Shown one piece after another: positions 15,615 through 24,445 of a stretch of 64,000 nucleotides of DNA. The notes beneath the pieces are model-generated. The model saw nothing but the letters and a program-made list of their open reading frames with translations, was not told the DNA's origin and made no database searches. The DNA is taken from positions 4,972,501 through 5,036,500 of the forward strand of contig NZ_JACHJW010000001.1 in NCBI RefSeq assembly GCF_014203835.1, read 5' to 3'. This stretch comes from Micromonospora polyrhachis (GTDB lineage Bacteria > Actinomycetota > Actinomycetes > Mycobacteriales > Micromonosporaceae). Numbering within the stretch: position 1 is the first letter of the stretch; each line of letters starts with the position of its first letter. Both the position numbers and the translations under genes were made by a program.

Positions 15615-16300
15615 TGGGACCGGACCGACTTCGAGCCGCGCTGGAGGGCGTACCCGATCCGGGGTGGCTGACCGAGGCGCTGCGCCGCGTCGCGGCCGAG
15701 CCTGCCACGCTCCCGCGGATCTTCGCCACCGTTGGCCGCAACTGCGGTCGGGGCCAGCTACCGGACGCACCGGGCTGGACCGCCGACGACGCCGCGCGGG
15801 TGCTGCTGCTGACCGCGCTGCCGGCCGACGCCGTGGCCGCCCAGGTCGAGACCCTCTACCGGTACGGCGACGCGGCGGAGAAGCGGGCGGTGCTGCGCGC
15901 CCTGCCGATGCTGCCGCTGGATGCCGAGGCCCTGCCCCTGCTGCACGACGCGATCCGCAGCAACGACACCCGGCTGCTCACCGCCGCGCTCGGCCCGTAC
16001 GCCCGACACCTCGACGACGCGGCCTGGCGGCAGGCGGTGCTCAAGTGCGTCTTCCTCGGCGTACCGCTGTCGGCGGTGGACGCGCTCGCCGAGCGGGCCG
16101 ACACCGAGCTGGCCGTGATGCTGGCCGGGCTGGCCGACGAGCGGCATGCCGCCGGTCGGAGCATCCCCGCTGACGCCACCGCACTGCTCGACCGGCTCAC
16201 CCACGCTTCCGTCCGGCCCGCGTCCGGCCCCGACCAGTCCGCCCACGGACCCGACCAGGTTACCCATGGTCCCGCCCGGTCCACCTCGAAGGAGGCGTGA
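15614..16300 (+). CDS. eboA: EboA domain-containing protein
   Basis: The 228-residue alpha-helical protein has the features of EboA: ATLPRIFATVGRNCGRGQLP near residue 33, DAARVLLLTALPAD, then a helical-repeat stretch RYGDAAEKRAVLRALPMLPL and HDAIRSNDTRLLTAALGPYA. No enzymatic motif is seen. EboA proteins are encoded only in ebo-type operons and have no assigned reaction. The C-terminal tail holds three 7-residue repeats (GPDQSAH, GPDQVTH, GPARST). It is coupled by TGATG overlaps on both sides. Confidence 0.85.
   Translation: MGPDRLRAALEGVPDPGWLTEALRRVAAEPATLPRIFATVGRNCGRGQLPDAPGWTADDAARVLLLTALPADAVAAQVETLYRYGDAAEKRAVLRALPMLPLDAEALPLLHDAIRSNDTRLLTAALGPYARHLDDAAWRQAVLKCVFLGVPLSAVDALAERADTELAVMLAGLADERHAAGRSIPADATALLDRLTHASVRPASGPDQSAHGPDQVTHGPARSTSKEA
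16226..16285 (+). repeat. 21-base tandem repeat in the eboA 3' end
   Basis: Three diverged 21-base units (16226, 16247 and 16268) code for GPDQSAH, GPDQVTH and GPARST, just before the stop. The tail lies outside the conserved EboA domain. Confidence 0.65.
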
Positions 16301-17163
16301 TGCGCATTTTCGACCCGCACATCCACATGACCTCGCGGACCACCGACGACTACGAGCGGATGGCCGCCGCCGGGATCCGGGCCCTGGTCGAGCCGGCGTT
16401 CTGGTTGGGGCAGCCGCGCACCAGCGCCGCCACCTTCGTCGACTACTTCGACTCGCTGCTCGGCTGGGAACCGTTCCGGGCCGGCCAGTTCGGCATCCGA
16501 CACCACGCCACGATCGCGCTCAACCCCAAGGAGGCCAACGACCCGCGCTGCCGCGAGGTGCTCGAACTGCTGCCGCGCTACCTCGACAAGGACGGGGTGG
16601 TGGCGGTCGGCGAGATCGGGTACGACTCGATGACCCCCGAGGAGGACGAGGCCTTCGCCGCCCAGCTCGCCCTGGCGGTGGCCCATGAACTGCCCGCCCT
16701 GGTGCACACCCCGCACCGGGACAAGGCCCGGGGCACACAGCGCACCCTGGCGGTGGTGGCCGAGTCCGGCCTCGACCCGGGGCGGGTGCTGGTCGACCAC
16801 CTCAACGAGGTGACCGTGGAGCTGGTCCGGGACAGCGGCTGCTGGCTGGGCTTCTCCATCTATCCGGACACCAAGATGTCCCCGCCCCGGATGGTGGAGA
16901 TCCTGCGCCGCTGGGGCACGGAACGGATGCTGGTCAACTCGGCCGCCGACTGGGGTCGTTCCGATCCGCTGCTCACCCGGGCGACCGCCGAGGCGATGCT
17001 GCTGGGCGGCTTCAGCGACGACGAGGTCGACCGGGTGCTGTGGCGCAACCCGGTCGAGTTCTATGCCCAGTCCGGTCGGCTCGACCTGGCCGACCTCGAT
17101 CTGGCCGGGCTCGACCTGGCACCGACCTTCGAGGGGAACTCGATCCTGCGGGGAGGCAGCTGA
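16300..17163 (+). CDS. eboB: TatD-family metal-dependent hydrolase, EboB
   Basis: A 287-residue amidohydrolase-type barrel. The N-terminal HxH motif is in FDPHIHMTS, the glutamate is in VGEIGYDS, the later histidines are in LVHTPHRD and LVDHLNEV, and the C-terminal Asp is in NSAADWGRSDP. TatD enzymes are divalent-metal phosphoesterases or nucleases; the EboB branch is restricted to ebo operons and its substrate is unknown. ATG at 16300 sits in TGATG after GGAGGC; a GTG one codon earlier is also possible. The C-terminal RLDLADLDLAGLDLAP is a 15-base tandem triplication. Confidence 0.9.
   Translation: MRIFDPHIHMTSRTTDDYERMAAAGIRALVEPAFWLGQPRTSAATFVDYFDSLLGWEPFRAGQFGIRHHATIALNPKEANDPRCREVLELLPRYLDKDGVVAVGEIGYDSMTPEEDEAFAAQLALAVAHELPALVHTPHRDKARGTQRTLAVVAESGLDPGRVLVDHLNEVTVELVRDSGCWLGFSIYPDTKMSPPRMVEILRRWGTERMLVNSAADWGRSDPLLTRATAEAMLLGGFSDDEVDRVLWRNPVEFYAQSGRLDLADLDLAGLDLAPTFEGNSILRGGS
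17080..17124 (+). repeat. 15-base tandem triplication in the eboB 3' end
   Basis: Three units at 17080, 17095 and 17110 code for LDLAD, LDLAG and LDLAP and extend the C-terminus beyond the TatD fold. Confidence 0.65.
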
Positions 17164-18356
17164 TGCGGCTGCGGCACCGCGACGGCCAGACGGTCCACCT
17201 GAGCTACTGCACCAATGTGCACCCGGCCGAGGACCTGGCTGGCATCGTCGGCCAGCTCGACGCGTACGCGGTGCCGATCCGGCGGTGGCTCGACTCCGAC
17301 GTGCTCGGGTTGGGGTTGTGGTTGTCGGCCCCGGTCGCCACCGCGCTGGCCGCCGACCCGGCCGCCCGGCGACGGCTTCGGGCCGAGCTGGACGGGCGCG
17401 GGCTGGAAGTGGTGACCCTCAACGGCTTTCCCTACCGGTCGTTCCAGGCACCGGTGGTCAAGCACGCCGTCTACCAGCCGGACTGGACCACCCGGGAGCG
17501 GCTGGACTACACGCTGGACCTGGCCCGGGTCCTGGTCGACCTGCTGCCCGACGATGCGGCCCGGGGCTCGATCTCCACCCTGCCACTGGCCTGGCGGGAC
17601 CCGTGGGACGCGGACCGGGCCGCCGAGGCGGACCGGCGGTTGGCCGAGCTGGCGACCGGGTTGGCCGAGCTGCATCGACAAACCGGGCGGGTGATTCGGG
17701 TCGGCTTCGAGCCGGAGCCGGGCTGCGTGGTGGAGAGCACCACACAGGCGGCCGAGCGGCTGTCCAAAATAGACATCAGGTGGCTGGGAATCTGCCTCGA
17801 CCTGGCGCATCTGGCCTGTGCCTGGGAGGAGCCGGCCGCCGCGCTGGCCCGGCTGCACGCGGCCGGACTGCCGGTGGTCAAGGTCCAGGTCTCCGCCGCG
17901 CTCCAGGCCCTCGACCCGGTCGCCGCCGCCGACCACCTTCGGGGGTACGTCGAACCCCGCTTCCTGCACCAGACCCGGGCCGCGGCCTGCGCCGACGCGG
18001 TCGAACCGGCCGACCCGGCGCACGCCGCCGACGACCTGGACGCGGCGCTGGCCGACGGGCTGCCCGGGGCCTGGCGGGTGCACTACCACGTGCCGGTGCA
18101 CGCCCAGCCCGATCCGCCACTCAGCTCGACCAGCCCGGTGCTGCGCGCCGCGCTCCGGGAACTCTTCGACGGTCCGGTCGCCGGCTGCGACCACCTCGAC
18201 GTCGAGACGTACACCTGGGGGGTGCTGCCCACCTCGCGCCGGCCCCGCTCCGACGTGGAGTTGGCGGCCGGCATCGCGGCCGAGTTGGCGTACGCCCGCG
18301 CCGAACTGGGCGCGCTCGGGCTCGCGCCAGCCGCGCCGAGCGAGGTGTGGTCATGA
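17163..18356 (+). CDS. eboE: Metabolite traffic protein EboE
   Basis: A 397-residue TIM-barrel protein. The opening YCTNVHPAEDLAGIVGQLD, then VVTLNGFPYRSFQ near residue 85, HAVYQPDWTTRERLDYTLDL, GFEPEPGCV near 183, GICLDLAHLACAW near 205, and YHVPVH with DVETYTWGVLP near the end follow the EboE pattern. The fold is xylose-isomerase-like with metal-site residues (E, D, H). In cyanobacteria the ebo operon is needed to move a scytonemin precursor to the periplasm; no reaction has been shown for EboE. TGATG overlap with EboB upstream, ATGA overlap with the phosphodiesterase gene downstream. Confidence 0.88.
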   Translation: MRLRHRDGQTVHLSYCTNVHPAEDLAGIVGQLDAYAVPIRRWLDSDVLGLGLWLSAPVATALAADPAARRRLRAELDGRGLEVVTLNGFPYRSFQAPVVKHAVYQPDWTTRERLDYTLDLARVLVDLLPDDAARGSISTLPLAWRDPWDADRAAEADRRLAELATGLAELHRQTGRVIRVGFEPEPGCVVESTTQAAERLSKIDIRWLGICLDLAHLACAWEEPAAALARLHAAGLPVVKVQVSAALQALDPVAAADHLRGYVEPRFLHQTRAAACADAVEPADPAHAADDLDAALADGLPGAWRVHYHVPVHAQPDPPLSSTSPVLRAALRELFDGPVAGCDHLDVETYTWGVLPTSRRPRSDVELAAGIAAELAYARAELGALGLAPAAPSEVWS

Positions 18357-19759
18357 CCCCGCCGGTCGTGACCCCACTGGTGGTGATCGACGTGGTGGGC
18401 CTGACCCCTCGGCTGCTGGCCCAGATGCCCCGGCTGCGGGCGGTGGCCGAGGCCGGGTTCCAGGCGGAGCTGGGTACGGTGCTGCCGGCGGTCACCTGCT
18501 CGGTGCAGTCCACCTTCCTGACCGGCGAACCGCCGGCCGGGCACGGCATCGTCGGCAACGGCTGGTACTTCCGCGACGTCGGGGACGTGCTGCTGTGGCG
18601 GCAGCACAACGCCCTGGTCGGCGGCGAGAAGCTGTGGCAGGCGGCCCGGCGGGTGTGCCCGGACTACACGGTCGCCAACGTCTGCTGGTGGTACGCGATG
18701 GGCGCGGACGTGAACTGGACCGTCACGCCCCGGCCGATCTACTACGCCGACGGGCGCAAGGAGCCGGACTGCTACACCGATCCACCCGAGTTGCACGACG
18801 CGCTGACCGCCGCGCTCGGCACCTTTCCGCTGTTCACGTACTGGGGGCCGGGGGCGGGGCTGCCGTCGTCGGAGTGGATCGCCGACGCGGCGGTCGAGAT
18901 CATGGCGGCCCACCGGCCGGACCTGACCCTGGTCTACCTTCCGCACCTCGACTACGACCTGCAACGCTTCGGCCCGTCCTCGCCGCAGGCGGCGGCCGCC
19001 GCGACCGCGCTGGACGGAGTGCTCGGTCCGCTGCTGGACGCCGCCTCGGCCCGGGGCGCGACCGTGGTGGTCCTCTCCGAGTACGGCATCACCGACGTCT
19101 CCCGGCCGGTCGACGTCAACCGGCTGCTGCGGAGCGAGGGCTGGCTGCGGGTCCACACCCAGGACGGCATGGAATACCTGGACCCGTGGACCTCCCGGGC
19201 CTTCGCCGTCGCCGACCACCAGGTGGCCCACGTCTACGTACCGGATCCGGCCGACGTGCCGGCGGTGGCGAAGCTCTGTGCCGGCCTGGCCGGGGTGGCC
19301 GAGGTGCTCGACCGGGCGGGCCAGGCCCGGTACGGCCTGGACCATCCCCGTTCCGGCGAGCTGGTGCTGGTCGCCGAGCCGGATGCCTGGTTCACCTACT
19401 ACTACTGGCTGGACGACGCGGCGGCCCCCGACTTCGCCCGGCTGGTGGAGATCCACCGCAAACCCGGGTACGACCCGGCGGAGCTGTTCTTCGACCCGGC
19501 AGACCCGGGCGCAGCCAAGCGGCGGGCGGCGGTGGCACTGGTCCGTAAGAAGATCGGCCTGCGTTACCTGATGAACGTGGTGGGCTTGGACGCCGGGGCG
19601 CGGGCCGTCCGGGGCTCGCACGGACGGTTGCCGGCCGACCCGCTGGACGGGCCGGTGCTGCTCTGTTCCGACCGGTCCGTGGCCCGGGACCGGCTCGCCG
19701 CCGTGGATGTGAAGCAGACGCTGCTCGACCTGGCTGGACTGAATGGGGAGAAGGCATGA
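18353..19759 (+). CDS. eboF: Nucleotide pyrophosphatase/phosphodiesterase family protein, EboF-like
   Basis: A 468-residue alkaline-phosphatase superfamily enzyme of the NPP type. The nucleophile Thr lies in LPAVTCSVQSTFLTGEPPAG, with metal ligands in VVIDVVG, VYLPHLDYDLQRFG, LSEYGI and DHQVAHVYV. No signal peptide is present, so it acts in the cytoplasm. In ebo operons the phosphatase is often called EboF. Here it could remove or cleave the phosphate of a prenylated cyclitol phosphate, which is inference from neighbours. Confidence 0.88.
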   Translation: MTPPVVTPLVVIDVVGLTPRLLAQMPRLRAVAEAGFQAELGTVLPAVTCSVQSTFLTGEPPAGHGIVGNGWYFRDVGDVLLWRQHNALVGGEKLWQAARRVCPDYTVANVCWWYAMGADVNWTVTPRPIYYADGRKEPDCYTDPPELHDALTAALGTFPLFTYWGPGAGLPSSEWIADAAVEIMAAHRPDLTLVYLPHLDYDLQRFGPSSPQAAAAATALDGVLGPLLDAASARGATVVVLSEYGITDVSRPVDVNRLLRSEGWLRVHTQDGMEYLDPWTSRAFAVADHQVAHVYVPDPADVPAVAKLCAGLAGVAEVLDRAGQARYGLDHPRSGELVLVAEPDAWFTYYYWLDDAAAPDFARLVEIHRKPGYDPAELFFDPADPGAAKRRAAVALVRKKIGLRYLMNVVGLDAGARAVRGSHGRLPADPLDGPVLLCSDRSVARDRLAAVDVKQTLLDLAGLNGEKA

Positions 19760-20829
19760 CGGTGGAGATGGCGGCCCCGCTGGGCCTCGCTGAGGACCTG
19801 CGGTCCCGGTTCGACGCGCGGCTCGCCGCGTTCCTGGACCGGCAGGATCCGGACTGGCCGGACAGCACGCCCCGGGACGTCTTCACCACCCTGCGCCGGT
19901 TCGTGCTCGCCGGCGGCAAGCGACTCCGGCCGTCGTTCTGCTACTGGGGCTGGCGGGCCGCCGGGGGACCGGACGGTACGCCTATCGTGACCGCCGCCGC
20001 CGCGCTGGAACTCTTCCACGCGTTCGCGCTGATCCACGACGACATCATGGACGGCAGTGACCAGCGTCGGGGGGAGCCGTCCGTACATCGGCGCTTCACC
20101 GACGTGCACGCCCGGTCGCGGTGGCGCGGCGACTCGGCCGCGTACGGGCGCAGCACCGCCCTGCTCTGCGGCGACCTCTGTGCCGCCTGGGCGGACCAGA
20201 TGTTCCACGAGTGCGGGTTGGAGACCGAGCAGTTGCTTCGGGGCTACCGGATGTTTTCGGCGATGCGTACCGAGGTGATCGCCGGGCAGTATCTGGATCT
20301 GGTCTCCGGGGTGGACGAAGCGTCGGTCGAGAGCGCGCTCACGGTGATCCGGCTCAAGTCGGGCCGCTACACCATCACTCGGCCGTTGCAGATCGGCGCG
20401 ACGCTGGCCGGTGCCGGTGCGGAGTTGGTCGACGCACTGGCCGACTTCGGCGATCCGTTGGGCGACGCCTTCCAACTCCGTGACGACGTACTTGGGGTCT
20501 TCGGGGATCCAACGGTGACCGGCAAGTCGACCCTGGACGACCTGCGGGAGGGCAAGCCCACGGTGATGATGGGCCTGGCCCGGGCCGCCGCCGACCAGCG
20601 GCAGGCTGCCCGACTGACCGTGCTCTTCGGCAATCCCTACCTCGACGCGGCCGGCGCGGCGGAGTTGCGCGGGATCATCATGGACACCGGCGCGCTGGAC
20701 CGGATCGAGCAGATGATCAGGGTACGCAGCGACGCCGCGCTCTCCGCGTTGGCCGAAGCGCCGTTGTCGGACGAGGCGCGGGAGGTGCTGGCCGCGCTGG
20801 CCGCCGAGGCGGTCGACCGACACGTCTGA
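19756..20829 (+). CDS. Trans-polyprenyl diphosphate synthase
   Basis: A 357-residue class I isoprenyl diphosphate synthase. It has GGKRLRPSFCYWGW near residue 54, the first Asp-rich motif DDIMDGSDQRRG near 95, and the second, QLRDDVLGVFGDP, near 243 followed by GKSTLDDLREGKPTVMM. It condenses isopentenyl diphosphate with allylic diphosphates; two bulky residues before the first motif (F-A-L-I-H) do not settle chain length. It is coupled to the phosphodiesterase gene by ATGA and is the last gene of the cluster, presumably making the prenyl donor for the UbiA enzyme. Confidence 0.93.
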   Translation: MTVEMAAPLGLAEDLRSRFDARLAAFLDRQDPDWPDSTPRDVFTTLRRFVLAGGKRLRPSFCYWGWRAAGGPDGTPIVTAAAALELFHAFALIHDDIMDGSDQRRGEPSVHRRFTDVHARSRWRGDSAAYGRSTALLCGDLCAAWADQMFHECGLETEQLLRGYRMFSAMRTEVIAGQYLDLVSGVDEASVESALTVIRLKSGRYTITRPLQIGATLAGAGAELVDALADFGDPLGDAFQLRDDVLGVFGDPTVTGKSTLDDLREGKPTVMMGLARAAADQRQAARLTVLFGNPYLDAAGAAELRGIIMDTGALDRIEQMIRVRSDAALSALAEAPLSDEAREVLAALAAEAVDRHV

Positions 20830-20921
20830 CGAGGTGGGGTGGGCAACGTCAGAAATCGGTCATCGACTATTTAGATGATCGCCCATATGGTTGCTTCGAG
20901 TCGTCGGCGAAACGAGGAGTC

Positions 20922-23084
20922 ATGCCCGTCACGATCCACAGGCGCGCGACCTGGGCGCAGTACGTCAACGAGGACCAGCGGCCGCACGCCGCTGCGGATC
21001 CCGCGCCCAGTGACAACCCGGACTGGAATCCGATCGGTGGGGTGTTCGTCCATCATCGTGGCCCGGCCGACCCCTTCGGCGGTGAGTACCCCACGGAGGA
21101 GGACTGCCGTCGGGACATCGCCGAGGTCTACGAGGACCACACGTCGGGCGACGAGTTCAACGGCGACATCGGGTACAACTTCCTCATCTGCCAGCACGGC
21201 AACATCTACCAGGGGCGGGGCTACGAACGCGGTGAGGCGAACGCCGGTGAAGCAGGTCCGGTCGACGGCCTGAAGCGCAACGCCAACTTCTACTCCATCT
21301 GTGCCCTCATGCGGTCGAACCACACGGCCAACGAGACGTTGCTGGAGGCGTACCGGCAGCTCATTCAGCACCTGCGTACGGAGGCGCCACGTACGTGCGG
21401 GACGAGGATCTACCCGCACTCCTTCGGATACGACACCGAGTGCCCGGGAAACCTCACGATGTACGCACAGCCGGGCTCGACGATCGACCCGGCCGCCCCG
21501 TGGACCGGTCTCGCGGACATCTACATCTTCGCGGCGCAGAAGTGGGTCAACGCGACCTACCAGAACGCGCCGGGATACATCCGATGCCCCGAGACCGGCC
21601 GCACCGGCTGGTCCACGGTGCTCTCCCTCACCCAGGGTCTCCAGCACGAACTCGGTATCTCCCCGACGGTCCAGAACTTCGGCCCCGGCACCTTCGCCGC
21701 GGTCAAGCAGCGAAGGCTCGTGCCATCCGACGAGTCCAACCTGAACCTGATCCGCATCTACAACGGTGCCCTGTGGTGCAAGGGCTACTGGACTTCCACC
21801 ATCCAGGCCTTCTGGAACAGCGACTCCCAGGCCGCGCTCGAAGCACTCTACGGCCACGCCGGCCTGTCGTACTCGGACTCGGCACAGCGGTACGAGATGT
21901 GGCCGCACGTGGTCAAGGCGCTGATGCGGATGGACCAGTTCCGGCTGGTGCCTCGTGGCGACATCAACATCCAGCGGATCCAGCAGCGGTTGAACTCTCG
22001 CTACGTCGCCGACATCGGCATTCCCGCGATGGCCCTGGTGCCCTGCGACGGAATCTACTCCCGGGACGTGCAGCAGGGGTTCATGATGGCGGTCCAGTAC
22101 GAGATCGGCATCGCCCCGGACGCCATCACCGGCTATTTCGGTCCCGGCACCCAGGCCGGGTTGCGGGGGCGGGGCTCCGGTCAGCTCACCGGGAACCTGC
22201 GCTACCTGTTCCGCTCGGCGTGCTACTTCAATTCCCCCACGATGCTGCCGGGCGACCCTCAGGTGCCGCTGATGTACAAGCCGGAGGACATCGGCACCGA
22301 CACCCAGACCAGTACCCACCTGGAGTGGGTACGCGCCTTCCAGCGGTTCTCGCAGATATCCGTGACCGGCACCAACGACTACACGACCTGGGCCCAGCTG
22401 CTCGTCTCCTCCGGTGACACGGACCGGCCGGCCACCGGCTGCGACTGCATCACGGAGATCACGGCGGCGCGGGGTGCTCAGCTCAGGGCGGCCGGTTACC
22501 AGATCGTCGGCCGCTACCTCGACGAGCATCTTCCCCCGAGCGATCCGTACTACCTGGGCAAGGCGCTCAAGTCCGGCGAACCGCAGACCATCCTGGATGC
22601 GGGGCTGCGGTTCTTCCCGATCTTCCAGTACAACGGCACGCAGCTGGGCAACTTCACCTACGCCAAGGGGTACGACCAGGGCAAGATCGCCCACCAGAAG
22701 GCGGTCGAGCATCGCATCCCCGCCGGCGCCTGCATCTACTTCGCGGTCGACTACGACGCGCTCGACATCGACATCGACTCCAACATCAAGCCGTACTTCT
22801 CGGGGGTCAAGGCGGGGCTTGCCGAACTGGGCAACCGCTACACCTTCGGCATCTACGGATCGCGCAACGTGTGCAGTCGGGTGTCGCACGAGGTGGGTGC
22901 CCGCTGGTCGTTGGTCTCCGGCATGTCCTGGGGTTACTCCGGGAACCTCGGTTTCCCGCTGCCGGAGAACTGGTCGTTCAACCAGATCAGGGAGTACGAG
23001 TTCCAGCCCGGCTGGGGGCTGGACCACGACGTCTGGCGTCAGGGAGCAGATCCCGGCGTGTCCACCCTCGTCACCGGTCAGTGA
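20922..23084 (+). CDS. N-acetylmuramoyl-L-alanine amidase-like (PGRP) protein with C-terminal DUF1906 domain
   Basis: A 720-residue two-headed protein. The N-terminal amidase-2/PGRP domain has VFVHHRG (zinc His near residue 44), YNFLICQHGNIYQGRGY and HSFGYDTECPG (His166, Cys174). The middle (190-500) contains peptidoglycan-binding-like repeats (QGLQHELGISP, GPGTFAAVKQ, QRIQQRLN, GPGTQAGL). The end (505-715) is DUF1906, a glycoside-hydrolase-like barrel also found in Rv2525c, with GRYLDEHLPPSD and YFAVDYDALD. No signal peptide is seen, unlike most cell-wall enzymes, so it may be exported by another route or released by lysis. AGGAG precedes ATG. A Tat-exported protein follows nine bases later. 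Confidence 0.85.
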   Translation: MPVTIHRRATWAQYVNEDQRPHAAADPAPSDNPDWNPIGGVFVHHRGPADPFGGEYPTEEDCRRDIAEVYEDHTSGDEFNGDIGYNFLICQHGNIYQGRGYERGEANAGEAGPVDGLKRNANFYSICALMRSNHTANETLLEAYRQLIQHLRTEAPRTCGTRIYPHSFGYDTECPGNLTMYAQPGSTIDPAAPWTGLADIYIFAAQKWVNATYQNAPGYIRCPETGRTGWSTVLSLTQGLQHELGISPTVQNFGPGTFAAVKQRRLVPSDESNLNLIRIYNGALWCKGYWTSTIQAFWNSDSQAALEALYGHAGLSYSDSAQRYEMWPHVVKALMRMDQFRLVPRGDINIQRIQQRLNSRYVADIGIPAMALVPCDGIYSRDVQQGFMMAVQYEIGIAPDAITGYFGPGTQAGLRGRGSGQLTGNLRYLFRSACYFNSPTMLPGDPQVPLMYKPEDIGTDTQTSTHLEWVRAFQRFSQISVTGTNDYTTWAQLLVSSGDTDRPATGCDCITEITAARGAQLRAAGYQIVGRYLDEHLPPSDPYYLGKALKSGEPQTILDAGLRFFPIFQYNGTQLGNFTYAKGYDQGKIAHQKAVEHRIPAGACIYFAVDYDALDIDIDSNIKPYFSGVKAGLAELGNRYTFGIYGSRNVCSRVSHEVGARWSLVSGMSWGYSGNLGFPLPENWSFNQIREYEFQPGWGLDHDVWRQGADPGVSTLVTGQ

Positions 23085-23092
23085 GGAATCTG

Positions 23093-23767
23093 ATGATCAC
23101 CAGACGCAGTCTCCTCGGTGGTGCCGCCGCTGGGGCCAGCATGCTCGCCCTCGTGCCCAGCGCCTCGGCGCACGCGGCCGACAAGGCCGACATGGGTACG
23201 GGGATGTGGACTCGTGACGTGTCCGCGAATGGCTGGCGGATCGACCCCGCCGCCATCGCCACCTACCGGGTCGAAGGGGCGGGAGTCTCCATCGCGCTCC
23301 GGCAGGGTCAGGCCGCCGCAGTGCTGTTGCACGTGGCGCGGCGCTGGCACTACGAGATCGGTCCGTTGGACACGGGGGAGGGCGGGGGAGTCACCGCCCA
23401 CACCAGCCAGCGCACCGTACGGGCGGACTTCGAGTCCAACTATCTCTCCGGCACCGCCCTTGCCCTGCACCCCACCGCCTACCCCCTGGGTGGCAGCGAG
23501 CGGCTGTGGCCCCATCAGGAGGCGATCGTGCGGGACATCCTTGTCGACTGCGACGGTACGGTCGTCTGGGGTGGCGACCTCACCCCGGCGAAGCTCTCCC
23601 ACTTCCAGCTCGTCGCCCGTCCCGACGCGCCGACCCTGGCTCGCGTTGCCGCTCGATTGGACACCAGTAGGCACACCGAACTCCGGTCCCAGACCGCTGG
23701 TGCGGTCGCCGACCCGATGACCCCGGCCCGACGGGAGCAGGCCCGGCGTCTGCCTCGCCCGCGCTGA
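23093..23767 (+). CDS. Tat-exported hypothetical protein
   Basis: The 224-residue protein begins MITRRSLLGGAAAGASMLAL and continues to SASAHA, a Tat signal with RR and an AHA cleavage site. The mature part is not recognised. It is rich in beta-strand-like segments, with RWHYEIGPLD and VDCDGTVVWGGDL. It lies eight bases after the amidase/DUF1906 gene and is probably co-transcribed, so a role at the cell wall is likely but unproven. Confidence 0.75.
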   Translation: MITRRSLLGGAAAGASMLALVPSASAHAADKADMGTGMWTRDVSANGWRIDPAAIATYRVEGAGVSIALRQGQAAAVLLHVARRWHYEIGPLDTGEGGGVTAHTSQRTVRADFESNYLSGTALALHPTAYPLGGSERLWPHQEAIVRDILVDCDGTVVWGGDLTPAKLSHFQLVARPDAPTLARVAARLDTSRHTELRSQTAGAVADPMTPARREQARRLPRPR

Positions 23768-23809
23768 TCTCTGCCACGCGATGACGTGGAAGTGGGGACC
23801 GTCCCCTGT

Positions 23810-24262
23810 TCAGGGCCGGTCCTGAGGGTCGTCCTCGAACGCCTGGGCGACGGTGAGGCTGTCCTCGTAGATGTGGTATCGGGTGACCACGCCGTCTTCG
23901 ACCGTGAGATGCAGGGCAAACCGGGCGCGGTACGCGCGACCGGTGCGCCTGGCGGTTTGGCGGATCTCGCCAAGCACGACGGCATGCTCCCCGTCAACGA
24001 GGATCCGCTCGATCTGGGTGTCCACCGACCCAGGTACGTGGTGTTCGGTGAGCTCGCGGAAGTTGGCTACGGCGTCAGCGCGGGTGGCCCGGTGCCGAAT
24101 CCACGGGGTGACGGCCGAGCCGTGCTCGGCCTCCGGCCAGTTCAGCTTCCAGTCGCACTGCTCGGCGAAGAGTTCGGCGGTGCGCTCGAGGTCACCCGCG
24201 CCGATCCGCTGGAGTAGCTCTTGTACTACGGCGCGGGTGGTCGTCTCCGATGCTACGGGCAT
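23810..24262 (-). CDS. SnoaL/NTF2-like domain protein
   Basis: A 150-residue protein of the nuclear-transport-factor-2 fold: TTTRAVVQELLQRIGAGDLE, ELFAEQCDWKLNWPE, a central segment ending ANFRELTEHHV, then VLGEIRQTARRTGRAYRARF and DGVVTRYHIYEDSLTV. Such proteins are small cyclases, isomerases or ligand binders. AAGGAG precedes the ATG at 24262; the frame extends upstream but without likeness. It converges on the Tat-exported protein gene, with GGGGAC-C-GTCCCC (23794-23806) between them as a possible weak terminator. Confidence 0.82.
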   Translation of the reverse strand: MPVASETTTRAVVQELLQRIGAGDLERTAELFAEQCDWKLNWPEAEHGSAVTPWIRHRATRADAVANFRELTEHHVPGSVDTQIERILVDGEHAVVLGEIRQTARRTGRAYRARFALHLTVEDGVVTRYHIYEDSLTVAQAFEDDPQDRP

Positions 24263-24445
24263 GGCGGTTCTCCTTCGTCGTGCATCCGCGCCCTGACTGG
24301 CGCGGTGAGACCAACCCTGCCAACGTGGCTGCTTGCCGGCAATTACTTCGCAGGTAACCCCGTTTTCTCGATACGAGCGAAAGTTTGGTTTGTCTGGGCA
24401 GAAGGTATGGACACGTCGTCGGTTCCCTCCTAGTCTCGTCCGCAC

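Noticed and set aside
20871-23027. A 718-codon open frame on the minus strand
   Set aside because: It is the antisense of the amidase/DUF1906 gene, rich in Val, Arg, Gly and Asp without any fold signature. High-GC third positions keep antisense frames open.
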